16,902 nucleotides of DNA from UBA4951 sp963652335 (GTDB taxonomy: Bacteria > Bacillota_I > Bacilli_A > RFN20 > CAG-826). A program made the position numbers and the translations under genes. This document shows, one piece after another, positions 6,647 through 14,857 of the stretch; the first letter of the stretch is position 1; each line of letters opens with the position of its first letter. Location: contig CAVJSS010000016.1 in NCBI GenBank assembly GCA_963652335.1, positions 1-16,902 of the forward strand, written 5' to 3'. The notes below the pieces were generated by a model. That model was not told the DNA's origin and did not search any database. It saw only the letters and a list, made by a program, of their open reading frames with translations.

Positions 6647-8218
6647 TTATAAAGAGCTTTTGTCGAATTTCGAATTGGAACTTGAATATGATAAAGCTGA
6701 TACCGTCTTCTTGCTTCTTATATAGTCTGCCGTGATTTCTCTATATTCGTACGCCTGTCCATCTTTTTTAAGTTCGTCGATTTTTTGGAAGGAAGGGAAA
6801 TAGTTATATTCGTGGTTTGTGTTCATATGGTATGCAAGGTAGTCGATGCAGGCTATCACATATGTCTTTGTGTTGACGATCGTGCCGGTGAAATTCGGAT
6901 TTTTGGCAATATATTGGGTGTTGTAACTTGTTTCCTTTTTTATTTCCGAACCTTTGACTTTGCAAATCACGATCTTATTTTCAAATGGGACTGATTTCAT
7001 CAAATTGGCGTATGTCATATTTCCTTCTTCTGGATATGCACGGACGCTATTGGTTATCGCGACTACCGGATCGTATCCTTCGTTTAGAGATTCTTCTAAC
7101 ATCGCATCCGCCACTAAGTTGGCGAAATCACTGCCGAAATCACCATCCAATTTGCCTAAGACCTCAGACCCGACGGTTTCGGTTTCGGAAACATATTCGT
7201 TATAGCAATCTTCCAATTCCTTGTCATAGTCGCTTCCGATTTCAGTGACGATGTTTTCCCAACTTAAGACTCTTCTGATGGATTTGGCGACGTTTTTATT
7301 TGAATCGATCGTCAAAGTTATCTTGGATACGTTTCTGCCATTGGAATTGTTTTGTGTAAACACGACTCCGTTTTCGGTCGCGGTTTCCGAAGTGTGGGTA
7401 TGTCCGCAGAAGACGGTGTCGACGTATTTCTTTTTGCTTACTGGAGAGACGTCGGTCAATCCTTGGCCTAATATTTGGTCTTGGGCGCCATGATAGGTCA
7501 AAAACACCAAGTCGCATTTTTCTTTGGCTTTCAACGTATCGGAGACTTCTTTTACGATAGAAATCGGGTCAGCAAAGGTTATGTCATTGACATTATTGGA
7601 AGTTATGGATGTCCATTGATCGGAGCCAATTGCTCCGACAAAACCTATCTTCAAACCGTTTTCTAAGACTTTCGTGCTATATAAATCTCCGAATTTATCG
7701 ACTCTTTCGTTTGTTGCACTTTTGGTTACATCATCCCATTTATAGACATTCGATGATAGCCAAGGCGTTTTGTATGAATATTCGTTTCTAGCGGCTAATG
7801 CGGCTAGATTTTCTTGCCCCCAATCGAATTCGTGGTTGCCTAAAGTGAAAGCGTCGAAGCCGATGATGTCCATGGCGTCAGTCAAGAATCTGCCTTTGTT
7901 CCAATTCGATTCCAAAGACCCTTGGAACATATCTCCGGAACTGATCAAAAGGGTGTTCTCTTTTTTGCCTTCGTTTTTCAAAAAGGTGCCCAAACTCAGC
8001 AATCCCATCTCCTCGCTGTATTGGTTTTGAACTATCGCCCCATGGAAATCGTTGATCGAATATAAATTTATCGTCGTTTCGTTTCCGTATTGGGAAGACG
8101 AATCGGAAGAAGCGTCGTTTGATGAGCCGCTATTGGAGGAACCTGAGTCGAATATGCTGCATGAGCTAGATAAAATCGCCGACAATATAAGCGATACGAC
8201 CATCGAATGCCTTTTCAT
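6647..8218 (-). CDS. 5'-nucleotidase / 2',3'-cyclic phosphodiesterase family lipoprotein
   Basis: This 523-aa exported enzyme begins with a lipoprotein signal ending in SSSC (Cys20), then a Ser/Asn/Asp linker (21-46). The metallophosphoesterase domain follows with its metal ligands in order: NDFHG (Asp57, His59), GDMFQGS (Asp96), GNHEFDWG (Asn128, His129), YHGAQD (His243) and CGHTHT (His273, His275). The C-terminal nucleotidase domain (from about 345) contains ADAML and a TNSVRAYPEEGNMTYANL stretch, where the family's usual NSGGIR substrate loop is shortened to NSVR. The enzyme likely hydrolyses nucleotides or cyclic nucleotides outside the cell for phosphate or nucleoside salvage; which one is not decided by sequence. 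GGGGG lies 6-7 bases before the ATG. A terminator shared with the PI-PLC gene follows. Confidence 0.9.
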   Translation of the reverse strand: MKRHSMVVSLILSAILSSSCSIFDSGSSNSGSSNDASSDSSSQYGNETTINLYSINDFHGAIVQNQYSEEMGLLSLGTFLKNEGKKENTLLISSGDMFQGSLESNWNKGRFLTDAMDIIGFDAFTLGNHEFDWGQENLAALAARNEYSYKTPWLSSNVYKWDDVTKSATNERVDKFGDLYSTKVLENGLKIGFVGAIGSDQWTSITSNNVNDITFADPISIVKEVSDTLKAKEKCDLVFLTYHGAQDQILGQGLTDVSPVSKKKYVDTVFCGHTHTSETATENGVVFTQNNSNGRNVSKITLTIDSNKNVAKSIRRVLSWENIVTEIGSDYDKELEDCYNEYVSETETVGSEVLGKLDGDFGSDFANLVADAMLEESLNEGYDPVVAITNSVRAYPEEGNMTYANLMKSVPFENKIVICKVKGSEIKKETSYNTQYIAKNPNFTGTIVNTKTYVIACIDYLAYHMNTNHEYNYFPSFQKIDELKKDGQAYEYREITADYIRSKKTVSALSYSSSNSKFDKSSL

Positions 8219-8247
8219 AAAAATTCCCCCAGCTTATGTCTGCCAAT

Positions 8248-8253
8248 ATGATA
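8248..8253 (-). promoter_or_regulatory. Possible -10 of the nucleotidase lipoprotein gene
   Basis: On the minus strand TATCAT (8248-8253) would start transcription near 8241 and give a leader of about 22 nt that includes the ribosome site. The -35 region (GTGAAA at a 17-bp spacer) is poor, so this is tentative. Confidence 0.3.
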
Positions 8254-8402
8254 CGCAAAGAAAATAAATCTTTCACCCAAAAATGGCTTATAAGGGACTT
8301 CCTACGCGTTTTCATAAAATCTGCATGCCTGCATGTTTATGCATCAAAACCCATCGATCATCAAGTGTTTTTTCCTAATAAGGAAATGTTCGAATCTTTG
8401 GT

Positions 8403-8438
8403 TTGTTTTATCTCTTTCCAACCGCTTATAATAAGGCC
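8403..8438 (+). promoter_or_regulatory. Promoter of the gdpP operon, predicting leaderless mRNA
   Basis: A perfect TATAAT at 8427-8432 is followed by six bases (AAGGCC) and the ATG at 8439, so the expected start of transcription is the A of that ATG. TTGTTT at 8403-8408 serves as the -35 with an 18-bp spacer. There is no usable ribosome site; AAGG is immediately before the ATG and too close. The spacing is identical to that of the PI-PLC promoter. Confidence 0.65.
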
Positions 8439-10466
8439 ATGAACAAACTACTCAAACGTATAAGAATTGCCTCATTGACGATTGTTCTTATCGAAATCGT
8501 CCTCGGAGTGCTCATAGCTCTATTTCATTTCTTCAATTGGACGGATTTCAATACTTGGTTCGGCGAAGATGGCCTTTTGATTTTCATGGCCGTTGTCATC
8601 TTTGTCGATTCGATCGCCACATGGGCTTGTTTGGCTCAAATCCATAAAGCCAGGCATCGTACTGACGAAGAGATAGCCGATGTCATCGGTAACGAGATCC
8701 AAAGTGCCTTCACTTTCGGCGGTCTTGGGATCTTGGCAACCGACGATAACGGAAACATCCTTTGGCAGAACAATCTTTTCACCCAAAGGCAAATGGAATT
8801 GTTGGACACCAATATATTCAGCTGGCATCCGGAACTTTCCGAATTGATCAACGCTCCGACCAGCAAAACGGTGAAGATAGACGAAAAAGGAAGGAATTAC
8901 GAAGTCAAATATTTGGCTGAGCCTCGCGTGTTCATTTTCCGCGACCGCACCGATTATGACAATCTTCACAAATACAACGAAGAACAAGCCCTTTGCATTG
9001 GGGTCGTCATGATCGACAACTTCGATGATATAGCTTCGGAAACTGACGAATTGGCCGATATGGTCGCTGATGTAAGATCTTTGATCACCGATTATTTCCG
9101 TTCCTTCGGCGTTTTGCTCCGTCGTGTCAGAAACGATGCTTATTTCGCCGTTTGCAACCATGCGTCTTTGAACAAGATGATGAAGGATGGGTTCTCGATT
9201 TTGGAAAGAACCCACGCCGCATTGAAACAAATGGATCATCCTTTGACCTTATCTATCGGCTTTGCCCATAATTTCCCGGAAGTCAGCAAGCTTAACGAAA
9301 TGGCTTCATCCGCAGTAAACGTCGCCTTGTCTCGCGGCGGAGACCAAGTAGTCGTATCTCCTTACGGCGAAGAACTTATTTTCTTCGGGGGCAAGTCCTC
9401 AGCCGTTGAAAACACTTCCAAGGTCAAAGTCCGTACCGTATCTGATTCCTTGATGAGCTTGATCAGAACTTCATCCGAAGTCTTCGTCATGGGGCATACA
9501 GAAATGGATATGGATGCCCTAGGCTCTTGTTTGGGCATTATGGCCATCGCCGAACATTGTGGCAAGAGATGCCGGATGGTATATGCTCCTAAGTTGGTTG
9601 AAAAGAAGGCTCGTATCGCCTTCCAAGATTCTTTCGCCAAAGATAAAGCCGATCAAATGACCATCACTCCGACGGAAGTCCTTAATGAGATCAGAAATTC
9701 CGCCCTGCTGGCAGTCGTGGACGTTTCCAGGCCATCGATAACGATGTGTCCCAAGCTTTTGGAAAAAGCCAGCAAAGTCGTCGTAATCGATCATCATAGG
9801 CGCGCTTCCGAATTCATCGATCATCCGGCTTTGTCCCATATCGAGCCATCGGCTTCATCCGCCTCCGAGCTTATCGCAATGATGATAAGATATGGTACCG
9901 CGAACCCGAAGATCGAACTTAATTCCAAATATGCCACATTGATGCTTTCCGGAATCTTTTTGGATTCCAATTTCTTCAAATCCAAAAGCACGGGCATGAG
10001 AACGTTCGAAGCGGCCGAAATCCTTAAGGAATATGGCGCCGACAATTCGCAAGCGGACGATTATCTTAAGGACGAATTCGAAGAATATTCTTTGATTACC
10101 AGCATTATTTCGACCATGAAGACGCCGTTCTATGGAATCGTTTATTGCACGGCCCCGGAAGAAGATATCATCGAAAGGTCGACGTTAGCCAAAGTCGGCA
10201 ACCAATTGATGCAACTTAAGGGCGTCAACGCTTGCTTCGTTATCGGAAGGACAGATGAGAAGACCATATATATTTCCGCTCGGAGCGATGGCACGGTCAA
10301 TGTTCAGCTTCTATGCGAAAAGATGGGTGGCGGCGGCCATTTCACCGCCTCGGCAGCGGCCTTCCGCGATGAAGAATTCGCTCGTGTTTTAGGAACTTTG
10401 GAACTTACTTTGAATGAATATCTCGAAACTGCAAGGCAGTCCGTCAGAGAAAAGGAGGAAAAATAA
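8439..10466 (+). CDS. gdpP: Cyclic-di-AMP phosphodiesterase GdpP
   Basis: With the ATG at 8439 the protein is 675 aa, close to the usual 650-660. It degrades c-di-AMP to pApA at the cytoplasmic membrane, lowering the signal that controls potassium and osmotic balance. Two membrane helices lie at about 11-32 and 45-66, a PAS-like domain follows (about 88-170), then a degenerate GGDEF domain (about 180-310) without an active GGDEF motif. The DHH domain has GHTEMDMDALG (His352, Asp356, Asp358), VDVS (Asp428), IDHH (Asp451-His453) and FLDS (Asp509). The DHHA1 end has GGGGHF at 630-635. All expected metal ligands are present, so it should be active. An in-frame ATG 36 bp upstream lies inside the -35 and was not used. 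It leads an operon with rplI and dnaB, as in other Firmicutes. Confidence 0.95.
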   Translation: MNKLLKRIRIASLTIVLIEIVLGVLIALFHFFNWTDFNTWFGEDGLLIFMAVVIFVDSIATWACLAQIHKARHRTDEEIADVIGNEIQSAFTFGGLGILATDDNGNILWQNNLFTQRQMELLDTNIFSWHPELSELINAPTSKTVKIDEKGRNYEVKYLAEPRVFIFRDRTDYDNLHKYNEEQALCIGVVMIDNFDDIASETDELADMVADVRSLITDYFRSFGVLLRRVRNDAYFAVCNHASLNKMMKDGFSILERTHAALKQMDHPLTLSIGFAHNFPEVSKLNEMASSAVNVALSRGGDQVVVSPYGEELIFFGGKSSAVENTSKVKVRTVSDSLMSLIRTSSEVFVMGHTEMDMDALGSCLGIMAIAEHCGKRCRMVYAPKLVEKKARIAFQDSFAKDKADQMTITPTEVLNEIRNSALLAVVDVSRPSITMCPKLLEKASKVVVIDHHRRASEFIDHPALSHIEPSASSASELIAMMIRYGTANPKIELNSKYATLMLSGIFLDSNFFKSKSTGMRTFEAAEILKEYGADNSQADDYLKDEFEEYSLITSIISTMKTPFYGIVYCTAPEEDIIERSTLAKVGNQLMQLKGVNACFVIGRTDEKTIYISARSDGTVNVQLLCEKMGGGGHFTASAAAFRDEEFARVLGTLELTLNEYLETARQSVREKEEK

Positions 10467-10469
10467 CCT

Positions 10470-10928
10470 ATGAAAGTAATTTTGTTGGTCGATGACAAAA
10501 AGCTTGGCAAGAAAGGCCAAATCGTTGAAGCGTCAGATGGTTACGCAACCAATTATTTGATTCCTCGCAAAATAGCCATCCAAGCCACAGAATCGAATCA
10601 AAAGAACTTAGCCAAAGCCAATGCTGAAGAAGAAGCCAGGCAAAAAGCTTTGAAAGCCGAAATGGAACAGGTCAAGGCACGTTTGGAAAACATCGAAGTC
10701 AAATTCAAAGCCAAGCCAGGCAGCAATGGCCGGATGTGTGGGACGATTTCCACCAAACAAATCGTGGAAGGGCTCCTCTCCCAATGGAACATAACGGTCG
10801 ATAAAAGGAAGTTCCTCACCAAAGATCAGGTGAACGCCTTCGGCATCACTCGTTTGAAGATCGAACTCTACAAAGGCGTCGCCGGAGAAGTCATAGGCGA
10901 AGTCATCGTTCACGTAACGGAGGAATGA
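10470..10928 (+). CDS. rplI: 50S ribosomal protein L9
   Basis: The 152-aa protein fits bacterial L9 (about 148 aa). The N-terminal rRNA-binding domain (1-50) shows MKVILLVDD, LGKKGQIVE and the family signature GYATNYLIPRKIAI (24-37). A long charged connecting helix (about 42-78) leads to the C-terminal domain with GRMCGTISTKQI and the closing VIVHVTEE. L9 sits at the base of the L1 stalk of the large subunit and helps keep the reading frame. The ribosome site AGGAGG lies within the last codons of gdpP, whose stop is 3 bp upstream, so the two are translationally close. The dnaB start is 1 bp after its stop. Confidence 0.97.
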   Translation: MKVILLVDDKKLGKKGQIVEASDGYATNYLIPRKIAIQATESNQKNLAKANAEEEARQKALKAEMEQVKARLENIEVKFKAKPGSNGRMCGTISTKQIVEGLLSQWNITVDKRKFLTKDQVNAFGITRLKIELYKGVAGEVIGEVIVHVTEE

Positions 10929-10929
10929 C

Positions 10930-12438
10930 ATGATAAACGATTTGAAAGGCTCCTTAATGGCCGAACGGAGCGTTTTAGGCTCCGTTTTGGTTGATAATAG
11001 CTGCGCTCCGAGGGTATTTTCGTCTTTGGAGGAAGATGCTTTCGCTTCAACCGACAGGCGCAATTTATTCATCTTCAGAGCGATGAAGGTTCTTTTGGAT
11101 AACCGCCAAAACATCGACGTCGAATCTTTGAACGCCCAATTGAATACCATGCAGCTGGCGGATGAATGCGATTCCCCAAACTATCTTTTCGAATTGTGTG
11201 ACAACGTCGTCGACACTAACAATCTTGATTATTACATCAACATCGTTCGTGATTACCATGCTTTGCGTCTTTTTTTTCAACGCATGGATATGGCCAAAAC
11301 CGATTTCAATTCAGGCAAAGTCGAAGTCATAGGCGATTTTCTTAACACAACATCTACCGACTTGAATTTGATTGCCAACCGCAGGTCGGTCGGCAGCTTC
11401 AAAGAAAGCGGCGAAGTCGTAAACGAAGTCATGACCGAAATCAAAATGAGAAGGAATATCAGCAACAAGCGTTTGACAGGTTTGGATACTGGCTATAGCC
11501 GTTTAAATGATCTGACTCATGGATTCCAGCCTGAATCTTTGAACATCATTGCTGCTCGCCCTTCGGTCGGCAAGACTTCTTTCGCGATCAATCTGATTTC
11601 CAACGCCGCCCAATCTTTGGTAGGGAAAAACCAAACCGTGGCTTTCTTCTCTTGCGAAATGAGCGCATCCTCGATCATGCAAAGATTATTGGCTTCCAAG
11701 TCTTTGGTGCCTCTTTCCAAAATCCAATTAGGTGACATAGGCGATAAAGAAAACAATAATTTGATCGCCGCTTCAAAGGAATTAAGCGAGCTTCCCATCT
11801 ATTTTGATGACACCCCAAACCAAGCTTTGGGAGACATAATCGCCAAATGCGAGAAAATAGCGAAATCCAAAAAAGGCAAGTTGGCTGCGGTTTTCATCGA
11901 CTTCTTGAACATCATCAAAGTCCCTTCTTCAAGGTCTCAGGATTCCCGTACTTTGCAAATCGCTTTGATAACTTCCGAATTAAAGGAAATGGCCCGTAGA
12001 CTGAAAATACCGGTCATCGTTTTGGCTCAGCTCAACCGTGATGCCGATAAAGGCACTTACGTAGCTGGGAAAGGGCAAGTCCAAACCGGACCCGAAATGT
12101 CTTCGTTGAAAGAATCATCCTCTATTGAGCAAGATGCCGATACGGTCATGATGCTTTCTCGTTCGGATTGGGCCGGAAAGAACAATAGTATTGCTCAAAG
12201 CGATGCTTCGAATGTCGACCCAAGCAAAGAGACCACAGAGCAAAGGCTTAAGAGAGAAGTCAGCGAGATGAAAGCCAAAGGAAACGACAAATACGATGTT
12301 TCGATCGTCGATATCTCGCTTCAAAAGAACCGCAACGGGCAGACTGGCAAATTCCAATTGATTTTCCAAAAATCGATTCACCTCTTCTCAACCCCAAGCG
12401 ACAACTACGAAATGGAATCGGCGCAACTAGATGATTAA
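10930..12438 (+). CDS. dnaB: Replicative DNA helicase DnaB (DnaC in Bacillus)
   Basis: The 502-aa protein is the hexameric helicase that unwinds DNA at the replication fork. The N-terminal primase-interacting domain covers about 1-150, with AERSVLGSVL replacing the usual AEQSVLGAIL. The RecA-like ATPase domain has Walker A ARPSVGKTS (209-217, Lys215, Thr216), the catalytic Glu243 in SCEMS, Walker B FIDFLNII (322-329), the AQLNR sensor (366-370), and SIEQDAD (398-404). Relative to common DnaB proteins there is an extra stretch of roughly 35 residues at about 414-456, charged and Ser/Lys/Glu-rich, before the conserved QKNRNGQTG (465-473). CGGAGG just before the ATG is the ribosome site. Its 3' end overlaps walJ by 8 bp. 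Confidence 0.95.
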   Translation: MINDLKGSLMAERSVLGSVLVDNSCAPRVFSSLEEDAFASTDRRNLFIFRAMKVLLDNRQNIDVESLNAQLNTMQLADECDSPNYLFELCDNVVDTNNLDYYINIVRDYHALRLFFQRMDMAKTDFNSGKVEVIGDFLNTTSTDLNLIANRRSVGSFKESGEVVNEVMTEIKMRRNISNKRLTGLDTGYSRLNDLTHGFQPESLNIIAARPSVGKTSFAINLISNAAQSLVGKNQTVAFFSCEMSASSIMQRLLASKSLVPLSKIQLGDIGDKENNNLIAASKELSELPIYFDDTPNQALGDIIAKCEKIAKSKKGKLAAVFIDFLNIIKVPSSRSQDSRTLQIALITSELKEMARRLKIPVIVLAQLNRDADKGTYVAGKGQVQTGPEMSSLKESSSIEQDADTVMMLSRSDWAGKNNSIAQSDASNVDPSKETTEQRLKREVSEMKAKGNDKYDVSIVDISLQKNRNGQTGKFQLIFQKSIHLFSTPSDNYEMESAQLDD

Positions 12439-13174
12439 ATTCATTTCTTTGGGAAGTGGTTCAAAAGGCAATGCCGCTTTGGCATATGATGAAGAAACCG
12501 TCATTCTTTTCGATATGGGGCTGCCTTTGAAGATCCTTATGGAAGGATTGGCTAAAATCGGCAGGAATTTAAGCGATTTGAAAGCCGTCTTCGTGACCCA
12601 TGATCATTCAGATCACATAAAAGGCCTTCAATATCTTCATAACGTGGATATCTTTTGTTCTCCCTTTACAAGAGGGGGCAACAAAACTCAAAAAGTAGGC
12701 GAAACGATATCGATAGGAAAATTCTTCGTGACATCATTTCCGACTTCTCATGACACCTTGAATCCCGTTGGGTACTGGATAGAAAACGGCGGGACCACTT
12801 TTTGCTATATAACGGATACGGGCTTTTTGAAAAAGCCCTTGATTAAAAAACTTTCCAATGCGACCTATTATCTTTTGGAATGCAACCACGATTTGGAAAT
12901 GTTGGAAAGAAGCAACCGTCCGGAAATCCTTAAAGAGAGGATCAGGGGAAGGCGCGGCCATCTTTCGAATGTCCAGTCCGCCATCGCCTCGATCGAATTG
13001 AGCGGAGAGAAGACCAAAGCCTTCTATTTGGCCCATCGCTCAGAAGAATGCAATTCGGAAGAAAAGATATTATCCACATATGCGGAAGTCTATAATGAAT
13101 ATGGAATTCCCCTAGATTCGGTGGAGATCGTGATTTTGAAACAATGGCAATTCGTCGAAGGGGGAGACAAATGA
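12431..13174 (+). CDS. walJ: MBL-fold metallohydrolase WalJ/YycJ
   Basis: This 247-aa protein belongs to the metallo-beta-lactamase fold subgroup of WalJ (YycJ), linked in Firmicutes to coordination of DNA replication with cell division and wall metabolism; some members show exonuclease activity. Visible features are the opening LGSGSKGNAA (7-16), the metal motif THDHSDH (56-62), His107 in FPTSHDT, the Asp in ITDTG (Asp129), ECNHD (150-154) and GHLSN (176-180). Family members are about 260 aa, so the length is normal. The ATG lies inside the end of dnaB and has no good ribosome site, suggesting translational coupling. Its stop overlaps the rlmH start as ATGA. The two-component genes walR and walK, which usually sit nearby, are absent from the window. 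Confidence 0.92.
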   Translation: MIKFISLGSGSKGNAALAYDEETVILFDMGLPLKILMEGLAKIGRNLSDLKAVFVTHDHSDHIKGLQYLHNVDIFCSPFTRGGNKTQKVGETISIGKFFVTSFPTSHDTLNPVGYWIENGGTTFCYITDTGFLKKPLIKKLSNATYYLLECNHDLEMLERSNRPEILKERIRGRRGHLSNVQSAIASIELSGEKTKAFYLAHRSEECNSEEKILSTYAEVYNEYGIPLDSVEIVILKQWQFVEGGDK

Positions 13175-13650
13175 AAATCCTTATCCATGCGATCGGCCAT
13201 TTCAAAGAATCTTATTGGGCCAATGCCCAAGCTGAATACCTGAAGCGCCTTAGAAGCTACGCCGAAGTGGAAATAATCGAATACAACGACGAGCCAATCC
13301 CAAGCAAAGCCAGCGAGGCTTTGGAAATTAAAATAAAAGACATCGAATGCGATAAGATTTTAAACAAAATTAATGGCAAAGACTATGTGGTTGCTTTAGA
13401 TCTCAATGGCCAATCGTTTGATTCGTTGTCTTTTTCAAATCAATTGGAAAAATGGTTCTCATTAGGCAATTCGACCATCAATTTCGTTATCGGTGGCTCT
13501 CTTGGATTATCGGATAAAATGAAAAAAAGAGCGAATGTCCGATGGACTTTCAGCCCTTTGACTTTTCCTCACCAATTAGCGAGGATCATTTTGGAAGAAC
13601 AACTTTATAGAGCGTTTAGGATCGCCCATAACGAGCCATATCACAAATAA
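13171..13650 (+). CDS. rlmH: 23S rRNA (pseudouridine1915-N3)-methyltransferase RlmH
   Basis: The start at 13171 gives exactly 159 aa, the standard RlmH length; an in-frame ATG 27 bp upstream would add an unrelated Arg-rich tail and was rejected. It methylates pseudouridine 1915 in helix 69 of 23S rRNA using S-adenosylmethionine. The SPOUT-fold knot is visible as ALDLNGQ (75-81), NFVIGGSLGLS (104-114), and the C-terminal FPHQLARIILEEQLYRAFRI (132-151) ending in NEPYHK. GGGGGAG lies 5-8 bases before the ATG, inside walJ, and ATGA is shared with the walJ stop. It is the last gene of the operon. No intrinsic terminator follows: the next base belongs to the stop codon of the convergent HAD gene. 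Confidence 0.97.
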   Translation: MKILIHAIGHFKESYWANAQAEYLKRLRSYAEVEIIEYNDEPIPSKASEALEIKIKDIECDKILNKINGKDYVVALDLNGQSFDSLSFSNQLEKWFSLGNSTINFVIGGSLGLSDKMKKRANVRWTFSPLTFPHQLARIILEEQLYRAFRIAHNEPYHK

Positions 13651-14451
13651 TCAATCGATTAGGCCAAAATGCTTCATGGCTTTGGCCCAACCATCGTTAT
13701 CGATATCGTCCGTTACGTAATCGGCGGCTTTTTTCGCTTCATCGATTCCGTTTCCCATGGCAACGGACAAGCCAGTGAAATGCAACATGTCCAAATCGTT
13801 GTTGTGATCGCCCAAAGACATCGCGTTTTCGGCTTTTAAACCATAATATTCCAACGCCGCCATGATGCCTTTGGCCTTATCGGAATCGCTTGGCATGATA
13901 TCGACGGCATGCTCATCCCATCTGGCTGCCTTGCAATTAATTAAGTGAGGCAAAAACAAACTTTGGTCGAAATCATCGCAAAAAGCGATCATTTGGAAGA
14001 CCGGGCGATCGTAAGGAATTGGGAATTTCCTTGGTTGAGGGAATCTTGTCCCATATTTGGCATGGGCATCGATTACATAGTCGTCAACCATATTGATATG
14101 GCCTTCCGATTCCTCGATCAATGTCAAACCGAATTTAAGCCTATAGGAGAATTTGATCATCGCATCGACTACTTGCTGAGGGATTTGATAACTATAGATC
14201 GTTTTGTTGTTGATTGAGACGGCCGCCCCATTCATCATGACTATCCCATCAGGCGTGAAATAATTCAAAATACCCGACTTCCTGATCAAATATTTGTTTC
14301 TTCCGGAACAAAGGAACACTTTGATTCCTTTTTCTTGCAGTTTCTTTATAGCGTCCAAAGCAGACTGCGGGACGCATTTTTGGGCGTGGCTATATAGAGT
14401 GCCGTCGATATCGGTGAAGATTATTTTTATTTTGTTTGGATCGAATGGCAT
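13651..14451 (-). CDS. Cof-type HAD-IIB family phosphatase
   Basis: This 266-aa protein is a HAD superfamily hydrolase with a Cof-type cap. Motif I is FTDIDGTL (Asp14 nucleophile, Asp16), motif II is CSGR (Ser49), motif III Lys lies in SDKAKGI (190-196), and motif IV is GDHNNDLDML (214-223, Asp215, Asp219). The cap occupies about 80-185. Such enzymes dephosphorylate sugar phosphates, nucleotides or cofactors such as flavin or pyridoxal phosphates; the substrate cannot be read here. I place the start at the second ATG (14451), because AAGGAG at 14460-14465 is 8 bases from it but only 2 from the upstream ATG at 14457. Its stop codon abuts that of rlmH. Confidence 0.92.
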   Translation of the reverse strand: MPFDPNKIKIIFTDIDGTLYSHAQKCVPQSALDAIKKLQEKGIKVFLCSGRNKYLIRKSGILNYFTPDGIVMMNGAAVSINNKTIYSYQIPQQVVDAMIKFSYRLKFGLTLIEESEGHINMVDDYVIDAHAKYGTRFPQPRKFPIPYDRPVFQMIAFCDDFDQSLFLPHLINCKAARWDEHAVDIMPSDSDKAKGIMAALEYYGLKAENAMSLGDHNNDLDMLHFTGLSVAMGNGIDEAKKAADYVTDDIDNDGWAKAMKHFGLID

Positions 14452-14492
14452 TTTCATTTCTCCTTCATTTTTGCTTAAATTGTTAATTAGTT

Positions 14493-14831
14493 ATGAATTA
14501 TCCCGAATTTGATTGTTATAAACCCATCAAGGATCCTTCTTATCCATTGATAAACGCTTACGAGACCGAAGCTGGCGATGTTTTTTATGTTGAACCTATG
14601 TTCTACCAAAGCCTGCTTGGATACAAGGACAAAACGTCTGGTTGCTTCGAAAAAATCGTGGAGAGCATCAAGAAAGCCATTAAGGACAACCATAAAGTCA
14701 TTTTCACATCCGACTTCGAATACCCAGCCGTGAACAAAGAGGGATTCATTTACAGAGAATTGCAAGATATTACCGATATGCTTCATATAACTTGGATCGA
14801 TGATTCAAGGCCCAGCGATTACGGAGATTAA
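14493..14831 (+). CDS. Hypothetical 112-aa protein
   Basis: I do not recognise this protein. It is soluble-looking, with no signal peptide or membrane helix. It has an N-terminal Tyr/Pro-rich part, a Lys-rich helix near 51-67 (FEKIVESIKKAIKDN) and an acidic tail ending DDSRPSDYGD. A Rossmann-like alternation of helix and strand (KVIFTSD at 68-74) is suggestive only. Codon choice resembles neighbouring genes, which favours this frame over a 99-codon opposite-strand reading. No ribosome site precedes the ATG; the 41-bp AT-rich gap to the divergent HAD gene must hold both promoters. It ends at a terminator shared with the next gene. Confidence 0.65.
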   Translation: MNYPEFDCYKPIKDPSYPLINAYETEAGDVFYVEPMFYQSLLGYKDKTSGCFEKIVESIKKAIKDNHKVIFTSDFEYPAVNKEGFIYRELQDITDMLHITWIDDSRPSDYGD

Positions 14832-14833
14832 AG

Positions 14834-14857
14834 AAAAGACACCAAGCGGTGCCTTTT
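14834..14857. terminator. Bidirectional terminator
   Basis: A 10-bp stem pairs 14834-14843 (AAAAGACACC) with 14848-14857 (GGTGCCTTTT) around the tetraloop AAGC. The one imperfect position is a G-U pair when read on the minus strand and an A-C mismatch on the plus strand, so it is stronger for the minus-strand membrane protein gene ending at 14858. T-runs are present on both sides. Confidence 0.85.

Noticed and set aside
8321..8335. CTGCATGCCTGCATG repeat upstream of gdpP
   Set aside because: It is a short direct and inverted repeat of only 5-7 bp with no clear tie to either promoter.
8520..9239. Long minus-strand open frame (239 codons) antisense to gdpP
   Set aside because: It lies wholly inside the well-supported gdpP gene, has no recognisable domain, and is explained as a shadow of the coding frame.
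13662..13687. Hairpin GGCCAAA/TTTGGCC just after the rlmH stop
   Set aside because: The stem is real, but it has a 12-nt loop, no T-run, and lies inside the C-terminal codons of the HAD gene, so I did not call it a terminator.
14487..14786. Minus-strand open frame of 99 codons opposite the 112-aa protein
   Set aside because: No ribosome site, and codon choice in the plus frame fits the neighbours better.
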